Shown: positions 28,474-37,918 of the stretch, piece by piece | Numbering within the stretch: position 1 is the stretch's first letter | Layout: each line of letters opens with the position of its first letter | Assembly: GCA_902727935.1 (NCBI GenBank) | Contig: CACVAX010000013.1 | Coordinates: 87,072-151,071 of the forward strand | Origin: an uncultured Sulfurovum sp. | GTDB lineage: Bacteria; Campylobacterota; Campylobacteria; Campylobacterales; Sulfurovaceae | DNA: 64,000 bases | Direction: 5' to 3' | Translations under genes and position numbers: made by a program | The notes under the pieces: generated by a model | What the model saw: only the letters and a program-made list of their open reading frames with translations | Database searches by the model: none | Told to the model about the DNA's origin: nothing

Positions 28474-31011
28474 CTAAAATCCTTCTAAATCTTCTTCATA
28501 CATAATCTCTTTTTCTAGCAGTATTTTTGATAATTTTTCAATTTTATCCCAATTTTCATCCACTAGTTTTATGGTCATACCCTCACTCTCTCTCATCCAA
28601 CGTTCTATGACATCATTAAGTTTTGGGTCATTACATTGAGAAGCATTTGTTTCTACTTTTTCAATATTATTTTTTGTAGGGTCTTTAATATTAAAATAAC
28701 GTACTTCATCATCCATTCCATAATGAGCAACAGCAATGTAAGCATCGTTAATCGCATGTTTTAAATCTGATGAGGCTTCCATATCTAAACCATCAATCGC
28801 TCCATACTTTTTCATTTGAGCAATTCTTCCAGAAAGAGAGATACAAATTCTACTTTTCATACCTTCTATGGTAATATTTTTTTGTAATTTATCATAATTA
28901 TTTTCTATAAACCCATTGGTATTATTTTTAGGAATAACCGATACCTGCTTCAACGGTACATGAGGCATAAGAACTTTAGACATAATCACATGAGCAGCTT
29001 CACGAATGGCTGTTTTTTCATACATTTTTTCATCTAATATTGCTGCGTGTCCCTCCCCATACTTTACAAAATGAATCTGTTCTATTAAAATTGCTTGGGT
29101 AATGGCTGGAATGCCATGACGTATACAATAAAATGATGCTTCTTTTGAAATAAGTTCTAATTGGGCACCTGTAAGACCAGCTGTAGAGATAAGAAGTTTA
29201 TGCATATCAAATTTACCAGAAGTTGGTTTGTTTTTAATAATCTTATTAATAAAATATTTTCGAGCATCTTTGTCTAAATCATCAACAGGAATATGAATTT
29301 CAATTCTTCCTGGTCGTATAATTGCAGGATCAATGTTCTCTTTGTAGTTTGTAGCTGCGATGATAAACACATGTTCATCTTCTTTATTGCCAAAACCATC
29401 CATTTCTGCTAAAAATTTATTAATCTGAACTTCACGACTGTTTTCTTTTTCTCGTTTACCAATGGTATCTATCTCATCAATAAATATAATCGAAGGGGCA
29501 TAATCTTTAGCTTTTTCAAAAACCTTTTTGATTTTGTCCAGTTGTAGTAACTCAACTCCTGTAATAGAAATAAATGGCAGTTCAGCTTCAGCCGAAAATG
29601 CTTTGGCTAAAAGTGTTTTACCTGTTCCAGGAGGACCGTAAAGTAGCATCCCTTTTGGAGGTTGGACATTGAAGTCCTTAAGTAGTTTTGGTTCTTTTAA
29701 AAACTTAATCACTTCAAGCAATCTACTTTTTGCTTTATGGTGACCAGCAATGTCATGAAAAGAGACATTTGGAATATCAAAAACTAAGCCATCTTCAGAA
29801 AAGTCTTTAATTCGTTTAACTTGTTTAAATCGACAATTTTTTATTTTATAAGTTATCACTTCATCTTTAACAGAAAATTCATGCTCAACTTCTAACTTTA
29901 TGTTTTTTCTAAAAAGCTCTTTAACAAGTTTTTCTTCTTTTATTAGAGGATGAATATTTTCATTCAAAAAGTCAACAGCTTTTTTAGCAATGCTCACTTT
30001 AATTTCTGAAAACTGTGTAATGTCTTTGCCAATACTATAAATATAATCGGTCACTTTTGAGAAAAAGATTTCACCCACTTTGTTTTTAATACGTCTAGCA
30101 TCAAATTCAGGAGCAAAAACCAGTATTTGCGCTTTTAAAAAATTGTCAAAATTTTTGTCTACTTTGAAGTCTATTTCCATCGTATTTTCAAATACTTTTT
30201 GGTACTCCAAAAATGTTTTTCGCCCTATCTGTTCATACGCCACATAGTTCAACTTGTTAAACAATACAATGGTTGCTTGAGAAAATCTTGAAATAAGCTC
30301 TGGAATAATTGCTTTTTGCCATCCACCTGTTTTAATGTTCCGTTTTTCTTCTCTTTTCAAAGCATCAAGAATCATTGTTTCAGCTTGAATGTAGTCATCA
30401 TCAACCAGTTTAATAAACTTATTGTCTCCATAAAGCTCTTTACCTAAACTCGATGTAATAATAAAAATGGTTTCTCTAAAGTTTACAGTAAAATGTGCAT
30501 TACCTTCATTATATACTTTAGCATCATCATCACTACAGGGCTGGTCTGTCATTTTATCCCAACCACAAGCATCTCTCATCTCTCCACCTTCAAAAATAGA
30601 GAGTAAGTTGTTCTGTATAACATTGTCAGCTTTTTCAAAAGCATCCAATACGATGATAGACTTAGGGTTATCATAAACAAACCCCGTTAACTGCCCTACT
30701 CCATAACCAGACCAACCTTTAGGGTAACCATAAAGTTCTCCACCATTTTGCTCATGATATTGGGTCATGTCAAATTTTCGTATTTTGTATTCAGATATCT
30801 GTTTTGTCATAAGCTCAGATAAATATGTCTTACCCGTTGCAGGAGGACCTAAAAATAAATACGTTGATTTAGGTGCATTTCTATCAATAACCATGTTACT
30901 CTTAATGCTATTCGCAATAACATCTATTGCTCTATCCTGACCGAATAACTCTTTTTTAAGAGCATCCTTCATGTTATTAGCATCTTTTATAAAATGTAGA
31001 CCTTCGTTCAT
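28474..31011 (-). CDS. Dual AAA+ protein: Clp-like AAA_2 domain fused to FtsH-like AAA plus degenerate M41 peptidase domain
   Basis: 845 aa; N-terminal LFGQDRAIDVIANSIKSN...YLFLGPPATGKTYL...SIIVLDAFEKAD; second module FHDIAGHHKAKSRLLEVIKFLKEP...GMLLYGPPGTGKTLLAKAFSAEAELPF...SIIFIDEIDTIGK...DPAIIRPGRIEIHIPVDDLD; peptidase-like region with REAAH in place of HEAGH. Confidence 0.85.
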   Translation of the reverse strand: MNEGLHFIKDANNMKDALKKELFGQDRAIDVIANSIKSNMVIDRNAPKSTYLFLGPPATGKTYLSELMTKQISEYKIRKFDMTQYHEQNGGELYGYPKGWSGYGVGQLTGFVYDNPKSIIVLDAFEKADNVIQNNLLSIFEGGEMRDACGWDKMTDQPCSDDDAKVYNEGNAHFTVNFRETIFIITSSLGKELYGDNKFIKLVDDDYIQAETMILDALKREEKRNIKTGGWQKAIIPELISRFSQATIVLFNKLNYVAYEQIGRKTFLEYQKVFENTMEIDFKVDKNFDNFLKAQILVFAPEFDARRIKNKVGEIFFSKVTDYIYSIGKDITQFSEIKVSIAKKAVDFLNENIHPLIKEEKLVKELFRKNIKLEVEHEFSVKDEVITYKIKNCRFKQVKRIKDFSEDGLVFDIPNVSFHDIAGHHKAKSRLLEVIKFLKEPKLLKDFNVQPPKGMLLYGPPGTGKTLLAKAFSAEAELPFISITGVELLQLDKIKKVFEKAKDYAPSIIFIDEIDTIGKREKENSREVQINKFLAEMDGFGNKEDEHVFIIAATNYKENIDPAIIRPGRIEIHIPVDDLDKDARKYFINKIIKNKPTSGKFDMHKLLISTAGLTGAQLELISKEASFYCIRHGIPAITQAILIEQIHFVKYGEGHAAILDEKMYEKTAIREAAHVIMSKVLMPHVPLKQVSVIPKNNTNGFIENNYDKLQKNITIEGMKSRICISLSGRIAQMKKYGAIDGLDMEASSDLKHAINDAYIAVAHYGMDDEVRYFNIKDPTKNNIEKVETNASQCNDPKLNDVIERWMRESEGMTIKLVDENWDKIEKLSKILLEKEIMYEEDLEGF

Positions 31012-31248
31012 TGTGTTTTTCTTTATGTCAATTTTTTCAGAGTTTAGCGATATTTATTTTAAGGTTAAGGTTAAAAATGTTTACATCCATCTACTCTTAG
31101 CCAATAAGCCCTTATGGTAACCCAAAACCTCTTAGGATTGAAAACTTTTTTACCTAAAAAACATACTTATAAGCTAAAGTTTAAATAAAACGCTGTATTA
31201 ATAATGATATAAAATCTATTTATCAAATAGTAAACAAGGATTAGCCTT

Positions 31249-32511
31249 ATGACCCTAACCAAATTAAGAAGCAAAAAAGAGTTACGAAGTAAAATTTCAA
31301 AAATAAAAGAAGAACAACATATTAATAAAATATTAGATGGTACGGACAATATTATCTTTCTCAAAAGACTAGATGGTGGGATTATTCATATTAACCGTCA
31401 ATTTTTTAATCTATTTCCTGAATACGGAAGCATCAAAGAGTTTACGCAGCAACATAACTCTATTTTTGAACTCTTTGATAATGATGACCCTAACTATATT
31501 GATGGCAACTATTTTGAAGATAATATTTATGAACTTCTTAACCAACAAATATCACATAAAGTAAAAATTACACGACAAGAGAGAACGCTCTTTTTTAGAG
31601 CCACCATGAAAGCTGTCAGTCTTGAAAAAAATAAAGAAGAGTTTGTCATAACACTTTCAGACATTACGCAACTTGAACATGAGATGCAAAAAAATATTCA
31701 ACAAGAAAGAATCCTTCAACAACAAGCCAAAATGGCATCGATGGGAGAGATGATTGGAAATATCGCCCATCAATGGCGACAACCTCTTAATACCCTCTCC
31801 ACACTCAATACTCTGTTGTTTCTTAATTATGAAGAGAACGATTCACTTAGCCCTAAACAGATGGAAGATTTTAAAAAACGTTCTAACTTTTTAATTCAAA
31901 AAATGAGCACAACCATTGATGACTTTAGAAATTTTTTTCTACCTAAAGCCAAAAATAAAAGTAGTTTCAAACTGAAAAGTGCCATTGAACAGACCATTGG
32001 TTTTATGCAAGATACCTATATAGAACATCATATTCAACTTGTACAAGACATTAACAGCGAAATACATATTACCAGCTATCAAAATGAACTTGAACAGGTA
32101 CTGCTAAATCTTTTTAACAATGCAAAAGATGCTCATATTAGTAATAAAACCATCAATCCTAAGGTTATTGTTCGTCTTATAAAAGAAGGAAGTCATAGCA
32201 GTATCACCATAGAAGACAATGCAGGAGGAATAGACCCTAAAATTATCGACAAGGTTTTTGAACCCTATTTTAGTACAAAATTTGAAAATCAAGGTACAGG
32301 GATTGGTCTGTATATGTCAAAAATGATTATCGAAGAGTCAATCGAAGGTCAACTCACAATTGAAAACCATAATGAAGGTGTTTTAGCAACCATTAATTTC
32401 ACTAAAAAGCCTTCTTTCAGACAAGATAAAGCACCTCTCTCCAGAGCTTCAATGAAAGAAGTTTGCTCAGGATGTCACTATAGAGAGAGCTACAAAAAAA
32501 ATCAAAAATAA
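31249..32511 (+). CDS. PAS-containing sensor histidine kinase
   Basis: 420 aa; MASMGEMIGNIAHQWRQPLNTLS H-box, NELEQVLLNLFNNAKDAH N-box, IEDNAGGIDPKIIDKVFEPYFSTK, GTGIGLYMSKMII. Confidence 0.93.
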   Translation: MTLTKLRSKKELRSKISKIKEEQHINKILDGTDNIIFLKRLDGGIIHINRQFFNLFPEYGSIKEFTQQHNSIFELFDNDDPNYIDGNYFEDNIYELLNQQISHKVKITRQERTLFFRATMKAVSLEKNKEEFVITLSDITQLEHEMQKNIQQERILQQQAKMASMGEMIGNIAHQWRQPLNTLSTLNTLLFLNYEENDSLSPKQMEDFKKRSNFLIQKMSTTIDDFRNFFLPKAKNKSSFKLKSAIEQTIGFMQDTYIEHHIQLVQDINSEIHITSYQNELEQVLLNLFNNAKDAHISNKTINPKVIVRLIKEGSHSSITIEDNAGGIDPKIIDKVFEPYFSTKFENQGTGIGLYMSKMIIEESIEGQLTIENHNEGVLATINFTKKPSFRQDKAPLSRASMKEVCSGCHYRESYKKNQK

Positions 32512-32540
32512 GTTTTTTCAATGAAGCGTTTAAATAAAGT

Positions 32541-32933
32541 CTATTTAAACTCTTCTATCAATTTATCACGAACCAATTCAAATCTACGATAATCTTCTTG
32601 ACTACATCCATGTGCCATAACAAACTGGTTCAAAATCTTTAAAAATTGCATTAATTCATACTTGTGTTCTCCCCCAATTTGCTCTTTAATACAGGCTATC
32701 TCTTCATCAAGAATACTAAAATCTTTATCGAGTAAAATCTCCCATAACTCATGACTGTCTAAATTAAATTTTATCTTAAAAAGCTCCCTATATTTAGCTT
32801 TTTCAACCTCTTCAATGTTTCCAATAACTTCACAAATAATAAAAGCAGCAGCACGTTTAAATTTCCTCTCATCTGCCAAACTCTCTTGATTGTTCACTAG
32901 GTCACAAATTTTATTAAAATGTTTAACTGGCAT
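32541..32933 (-). CDS. Hypothetical protein co-oriented with a response regulator
   Basis: 130 aa helical ORF about 12 nt downstream of the receiver-domain gene; no recognised family. Confidence 0.65.
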   Translation of the reverse strand: MPVKHFNKICDLVNNQESLADERKFKRAAAFIICEVIGNIEEVEKAKYRELFKIKFNLDSHELWEILLDKDFSILDEEIACIKEQIGGEHKYELMQFLKILNQFVMAHGCSQEDYRRFELVRDKLIEEFK

Positions 32934-32945
32934 ATTCTCTCCCTT

Positions 32946-33326
32946 TTATACCGAAACTAACATATTGAGATAATGCAAAGCATTAAAAAATCTATCGTGA
33001 TCAAAAGGTTTTAAAATATAGGCATGTATCTCTAACTCTGTTGACTTTTCTTGATATTGAGGTTCATTAAATGCTGTAAAAAGTGCAATAACTTGATTGG
33101 GATTCAATGCTTTAATTTCTGCAGACATCTCCAATCCATTCATGTTGGGCATAGATATATCACTCAATACAATGTCTGGGTTAGACGCTTTATACGCAGC
33201 TAACCCGACCTGACCATCTTCTGCTACAATCACTTCTTTATAGTACTTTTTCAAAATACTACTGACAATACTACGCGTCTCTTCTTCATCTTCAACATAT
33301 AAAATTGTTAAATCTTCTTTTTTCAT
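32946..33326 (-). CDS. Single-domain response regulator (CheY-like receiver)
   Basis: 126 aa; ILYVEDEEETR, PDIVLSDISMPNMNGLEM, ILKPFDHDRF. Confidence 0.94.
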   Translation of the reverse strand: MKKEDLTILYVEDEEETRSIVSSILKKYYKEVIVAEDGQVGLAAYKASNPDIVLSDISMPNMNGLEMSAEIKALNPNQVIALFTAFNEPQYQEKSTELEIHAYILKPFDHDRFFNALHYLNMLVSV

Positions 33327-33541
33327 TTTTAATATCCCCTTTTTTAATTTGATATCAGAAATTTATAGCTGAAATATTCTTTTAAAGAAGTAAAATAAAA
33401 CCATTAAGATACTTAAAGCTACGGCTACATCTACTCACCTAAGCATAATAGAGCTTTATACCAAGCTCTAATCAGCAACATAAATCAATTTTTTGCTAGA
33501 ATCACGCAACTATATAGATGAAAAATGAAAAAAGGATTGTA

Positions 33542-34867
33542 ATGAATGTTACAGTAGAAAAACTGGATGATATTAATGTAATCATCTCTGGTGAAGTTAA
33601 AAACTCAACGATTCAAGCAAATGTTGAGAAACTGAAAAAAGAAGCAGAAGCACGTAAAGAAGAAACAAAAAAAGAACTGGCAAATGAAATGAAAGATGAT
33701 GAACCAGTTGACAACAACCTTGTAGACGATGTTCTAAAGGGTATGGAACCCGAAAATTATCAAAGAGATGCAGAAGGACAAATACTTCAAGAGTTTATTG
33801 AAACAGGACTAAAAGAAGCGAATATTCCTGTAGAAGACATTTTAGGACAACCAGGTTTTCGAAAATATGAAAATAGAGATGATGCCATCTATCTTGAAGT
33901 GGAAATTTCTACTGCCCCAGAAATCAATACCGAGGTAGAATACATGGACATTATTCCAAGCTATACGAAACCCAAAGCACCAGAAGATGCTGTGAATAAT
34001 CAACTTAGAGAAATGGCAATTCAACAAGCACCATTTACAAGTATTCCAACAGCAAAATCTGTAGAAAATGGCGATGTGGCTGTTATTGACTTTGAAGGTT
34101 TTATAGACGGTGTTGCTTTTGAAGGGGGTAAAGCTGAAAAGTTCAATTTAAAAGTTGGGTCTAACTCATTTATCCCTGGTTTTGAAGAGCAAGTTATTGG
34201 TATGGCTTATGATGAAGAAAAAACCATCACTGTTACCTTTCCAGCTGATTACTCTTCAACAGATTTAGCAGGAAAAGAATCTAAATTCAATGTCAAACTT
34301 CATGAAATTCAAGAACAACAGTATGTAGCACCCGATGATGCTTTTGCTCAAAAAATACTGAATGATGACCAAGCAACACTTGATACACTTAAAGAAAAAC
34401 TGGCTGATAAAATCAATTCACAAGCCCTTTCAAATCTCTATCAAGAAGAACTAAAACCAAAACTTATTAAAGGTCTACTCACTAAATTTGACTTTACTTT
34501 ACCCAATAATGTGGTAGAACAAGAGATAGATGCTAAAGTGAATGAACGAGCTCAACGTATGAGTAAAGAAGAACATGAACTTTACAAAGAAAATAAAGAT
34601 ATGTTTCATCAACTTAGAAACCAAGTAAGACAAGAGGCTAAAGATTCTATCAAAGCTGCACTGATTGTTGAAGCTTTGGCAAAAAAAGAGAATATTAACG
34701 TAGATGAACAAGAGGTGCAAGCTGCTCTTTATTACCAAGCCATGATGACAGGGCAAGATGCTGAAGAATTACTTAAATACTATAAAGAAAACAACCTAAT
34801 GACTTCGGCAAAAATGGGTCTCACTGAAGACAAACTTTTTGGCATAATGCTAGGCTTTGACAAATAA
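33542..34867 (+). CDS. tig: Trigger factor (peptidyl-prolyl isomerase chaperone)
   Basis: MNVTVEKLDDINVIISGEVKN...; FKBP domain VENGDVAVIDFEGFIDGVAFEGGKAEKFNLKVGSNSFIPGFEEQVIGM. The ORF-track start at 33518 is probably 8 codons too early. Confidence 0.95.
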   Translation: MNVTVEKLDDINVIISGEVKNSTIQANVEKLKKEAEARKEETKKELANEMKDDEPVDNNLVDDVLKGMEPENYQRDAEGQILQEFIETGLKEANIPVEDILGQPGFRKYENRDDAIYLEVEISTAPEINTEVEYMDIIPSYTKPKAPEDAVNNQLREMAIQQAPFTSIPTAKSVENGDVAVIDFEGFIDGVAFEGGKAEKFNLKVGSNSFIPGFEEQVIGMAYDEEKTITVTFPADYSSTDLAGKESKFNVKLHEIQEQQYVAPDDAFAQKILNDDQATLDTLKEKLADKINSQALSNLYQEELKPKLIKGLLTKFDFTLPNNVVEQEIDAKVNERAQRMSKEEHELYKENKDMFHQLRNQVRQEAKDSIKAALIVEALAKKENINVDEQEVQAALYYQAMMTGQDAEELLKYYKENNLMTSAKMGLTEDKLFGIMLGFDK

Positions 34868-34902
34868 TTATCGATTAAAAAAATTAAAGAAAAAGGATTA
34901 AA

Positions 34903-35634
34903 ATGGACTATACTGTAAGTTATCACCCCATTTCAACAGAACAAATGAAAGCATGGTACTTTGATGTATTTGATGATTTAGGTGCTGCTGAAACTTTGAC
35001 GGTAAGAATACCAAAAGAACAACTCAAACATGATGACCGTCAAGAGCTTGAAGTTTACTATAAAGATAAATATTTAGAAATGGTTAAACGTTCAAGAAAT
35101 CTTGACTATGGTAACTTTAACAAATGGCATGGATATTTCATTGCCATTATTCAAGGTTTCTTTGAAAAATTCTACTTTGTTCATGGTGCTGCTATTTCAG
35201 GTATTCATGATTTAGGATTTAAAAAAACATACATTACCCCATGGAATGAAATCATAGAAGAGGATTTCATTGATGGCTTAGATTCAGACTCTAAACTCAA
35301 TGGTCCTTTTTCTTCAGGGGCATACATCTCAGCAGCACAAGTAAAACAACTTTTAGTTGATTATGAAAATGATGAGGAAATAAAAGAAATTTTAGATGAA
35401 CAATTTGAAGGAAAAAAAATCGATGTTTTCTTAGCAGCACTTAAATATGCGAGTGAAAATAATCAAGGTCTCTTAGAAGCATCTAAAGTTATTGACCCAG
35501 GTGAAGAGTTATTTGAAGAGCCTTCATGCTATTCTAACCTTTTTAATTGTGATGTTATCTCGGCTGCTGTTTATACCACTGAACTGGCTGCTGTTTATGA
35601 TGCTATCTACAAAGGAACAGGGGATGATGGTTAA
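34903..35634 (+). CDS. Conserved hypothetical protein between tig and truncated hemoglobin
   Basis: 243 aa, 1-nt overlap with the downstream globin gene; no recognised domain. Confidence 0.7.
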   Translation: MDYTVSYHPISTEQMKAWYFDVFDDLGAAETLTVRIPKEQLKHDDRQELEVYYKDKYLEMVKRSRNLDYGNFNKWHGYFIAIIQGFFEKFYFVHGAAISGIHDLGFKKTYITPWNEIIEEDFIDGLDSDSKLNGPFSSGAYISAAQVKQLLVDYENDEEIKEILDEQFEGKKIDVFLAALKYASENNQGLLEASKVIDPGEELFEEPSCYSNLFNCDVISAAVYTTELAAVYDAIYKGTGDDG

Positions 35635-36020
35635 TGTCTAAAGAACTCTACAAAAGCATGAATGCTGAAAATATGGAAGAACTGGTACATGCTTTTTATC
35701 CTAAAGTACTCAAAGACCCAATTCTTGCTCCTTTTTTCATAGCAAAACTTGGAGATAATATTGAAAGTTCTGGCTGGAAAGCACATCTTAAACTCATTGT
35801 TGAGTTTTGGAAGTTTGCTGCTTTGGGTTATGATGAATATACAAATAATCCGTTAACCCCTCACTTAGCCATGGAAGGCTTAAGCCGTGAAGCTTTTGGA
35901 CAATGGTTAAGACTATTTCATGAAACCGTTTATGAAATCTATGAGCCCTTTGCTGGGGATTACCTTAAAGACAAAAGTCTTGATATCGCCGAAAACTTTA
36001 TGAGAAAATTGGAAATTTAA
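35634..36020 (+). CDS. Group III truncated hemoglobin
   Basis: 128 aa; LVHAFYPKVLKDPILAPFF...HLKLIVEFWKFAALG...HLAMEGLSREAFGQWLRLFHETV (distal/proximal globin features). Confidence 0.88.
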   Translation: MSKELYKSMNAENMEELVHAFYPKVLKDPILAPFFIAKLGDNIESSGWKAHLKLIVEFWKFAALGYDEYTNNPLTPHLAMEGLSREAFGQWLRLFHETVYEIYEPFAGDYLKDKSLDIAENFMRKLEI

Positions 36021-36128
36021 CAATAGTCTTAAACCTCTCTTAAACACAGAATATTTTCTGTGTTTCATTTCATCTCATTCAAACAACAAATAAATAATCC
36101 ATAGAGTATCTTTAATTCCTATTTATAA

Positions 36129-36199
36129 ATTTCGTTATCATGCTTAGGATATAGGGCTTTATTCTCATTTTAAAGTCTAATTTTTGTGCATAACGAAAT
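36129..36199. repeat. Inverted repeat in the intergenic region upstream of dabB
   Basis: ATTTCGTTAT (36129-36138) and ATAACGAAAT (36190-36199), 10 bp perfect, flanked inside by GC/GC. Confidence 0.5.
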
Positions 36200-36301
36200 G
36201 ATACATCTATCTTACTATCTACTTTTATACTTTATTTTAATTGTAGATTAAGATTTTATTTCTTATAAGTACATATAACTAAAAAAATAGTGGAGTTTTT
36301 A

Positions 36302-37912
36302 ATGGAAAAACTAGTTTTACTCATACCATTCATACCAATTGTGATTGCTTTACTCATAGGATTTTTAAACCAAAAAATTCTTATGCCTAAGGTAAGTCTT
36401 TTCTTCTCTTCAGGTGTTGCCTTATTAGGTCTTTATGGTACTTATTATGTCATGACTACTGACGAAGTTATTCATGGCTTTGGAGGATTACTTGTTTTTA
36501 ATGAGCTTTCTTCAATTCTTGTGCCTTATGTTGCAATTTTAGGGCTTGTTATTCGTAAATACTCTACCAAATACATGTGGGATGAACCAGGATATAAAAG
36601 ATTTTTCATACTGTTAAACTTTATATTTGCTGCTATCTATCTTCTTGTTATGAGCAACAACTTAATTGTTCTTGCCATTGCATGGCAACTGATGAGTATC
36701 AGCCTTTATCTTCTGATTACCTTTAATGTTGAATCAAAGTCTGCCATTAAAAATGGTGGTTGGACAATGCTTATCCATAAACTCGCAGATCTCTTCTTTA
36801 TTATTGCTGTTATCTTAACTTATAAAGTATTTGAGAGCTTTGACTTGGAAGAGTTAAGTCAGATATGGTTGAAAATGTCTGAAGCTGGAGGCATTGAAAA
36901 CCCTCTCATTTATGTTATTGGTTTCTTATTCTTATTTGCAGCCATGATGAAATCAGCTATTATTCCTTTTCATCTTTGGTTACCTTATACTTCCGAAGCA
37001 CCCACACCTGTTTCAGCATTAATGCATGCTGGTGTTGTCAATGTAGGGGGTATTTTATTAAATAAAATGGCTTTCCTACTTCTTTTGACCCCTGCTGTAC
37101 TCAATGTGGCATTTGTCATGGGACTTATCACAGCCATTGGTGCATCTATTCTGATGTTGGCAGTTTCTGATATTAAGCGTTCTTTAGGCTACTCTACCGT
37201 TGGACAAATGGGTTATATGATTATGGAAGTAGGACTAGGGGCATTTAGTTTGGCAATTTATCACCTTATGGTACATGGTATCTTTAAAGCATCTCTCTTT
37301 TTAGAATCTGGAAGTCTTATCAACTCGGCACGACAAGAACCAAATATTCCAAGAAGACTTTCTCATGAACTTTTTTGGAAAGAGAAACCCCAATATAATA
37401 GCATTAACATGTTCCGTATGATTGCTTTTTTCACCGTATTACCAGTTGTGGCTTTCATTGGTATAAAGTTGCTATTGGGCGAAGACCTCTTCCACTTTAA
37501 TGCATCCATTCTTATACTTGCATTTGCTTGGCTTACAGGTACACAGCTCTTTTTATCTTTCTTTGAAGTTTCTAAAGCAAATTCACCTAAAGTGATTCTT
37601 GGTGTTATTAGTTCCTTTATTATTGTCTTATTTACCTATGAATTTATAGGCTTATCACTGGAGCATTACCTCTATGGTCAATACGGTATTCTTTTTTATG
37701 AAGTTGCCACCTTACATGTATCAGGAACAATGACACTTTTCATGTTGGTAGCCGTTATGGTTATTGGTTGGTACTTTACCTATAAGCAACACTATGTTGG
37801 CATACCCATCGGTGAACATAAGCCCAATAAATCTAAATGGCGAATCTATAAGATACTAGCAAAAGAAGGCTATATCTCAGATATGTATATTAAATACTTC
37901 AAAATATTTTAA
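36302..37912 (+). CDS. dabB: DabB/NuoL-like proton-conducting membrane subunit of the DAB inorganic carbon transporter
   Basis: ~537 aa polytopic; PFHLWLPYTSEAPTPVSALMHAGVVNVGGILLNKMA motif of Mrp/NuoL-type antiporters; operon with dabA. The ATG at 36302 has a better position than the track start at 36290. Confidence 0.88.
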   Translation: MEKLVLLIPFIPIVIALLIGFLNQKILMPKVSLFFSSGVALLGLYGTYYVMTTDEVIHGFGGLLVFNELSSILVPYVAILGLVIRKYSTKYMWDEPGYKRFFILLNFIFAAIYLLVMSNNLIVLAIAWQLMSISLYLLITFNVESKSAIKNGGWTMLIHKLADLFFIIAVILTYKVFESFDLEELSQIWLKMSEAGGIENPLIYVIGFLFLFAAMMKSAIIPFHLWLPYTSEAPTPVSALMHAGVVNVGGILLNKMAFLLLLTPAVLNVAFVMGLITAIGASILMLAVSDIKRSLGYSTVGQMGYMIMEVGLGAFSLAIYHLMVHGIFKASLFLESGSLINSARQEPNIPRRLSHELFWKEKPQYNSINMFRMIAFFTVLPVVAFIGIKLLLGEDLFHFNASILILAFAWLTGTQLFLSFFEVSKANSPKVILGVISSFIIVLFTYEFIGLSLEHYLYGQYGILFYEVATLHVSGTMTLFMLVAVMVIGWYFTYKQHYVGIPIGEHKPNKSKWRIYKILAKEGYISDMYIKYFKIF

Positions 37913-37918
37913 GGGAGA

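Noticed and set aside
32440-32511. C-terminal CSGCH as a c-type heme site in the histidine kinase
   Set aside because: No signal peptide or TM topology placing it in the periplasm; kept only as a possible metal/redox motif.
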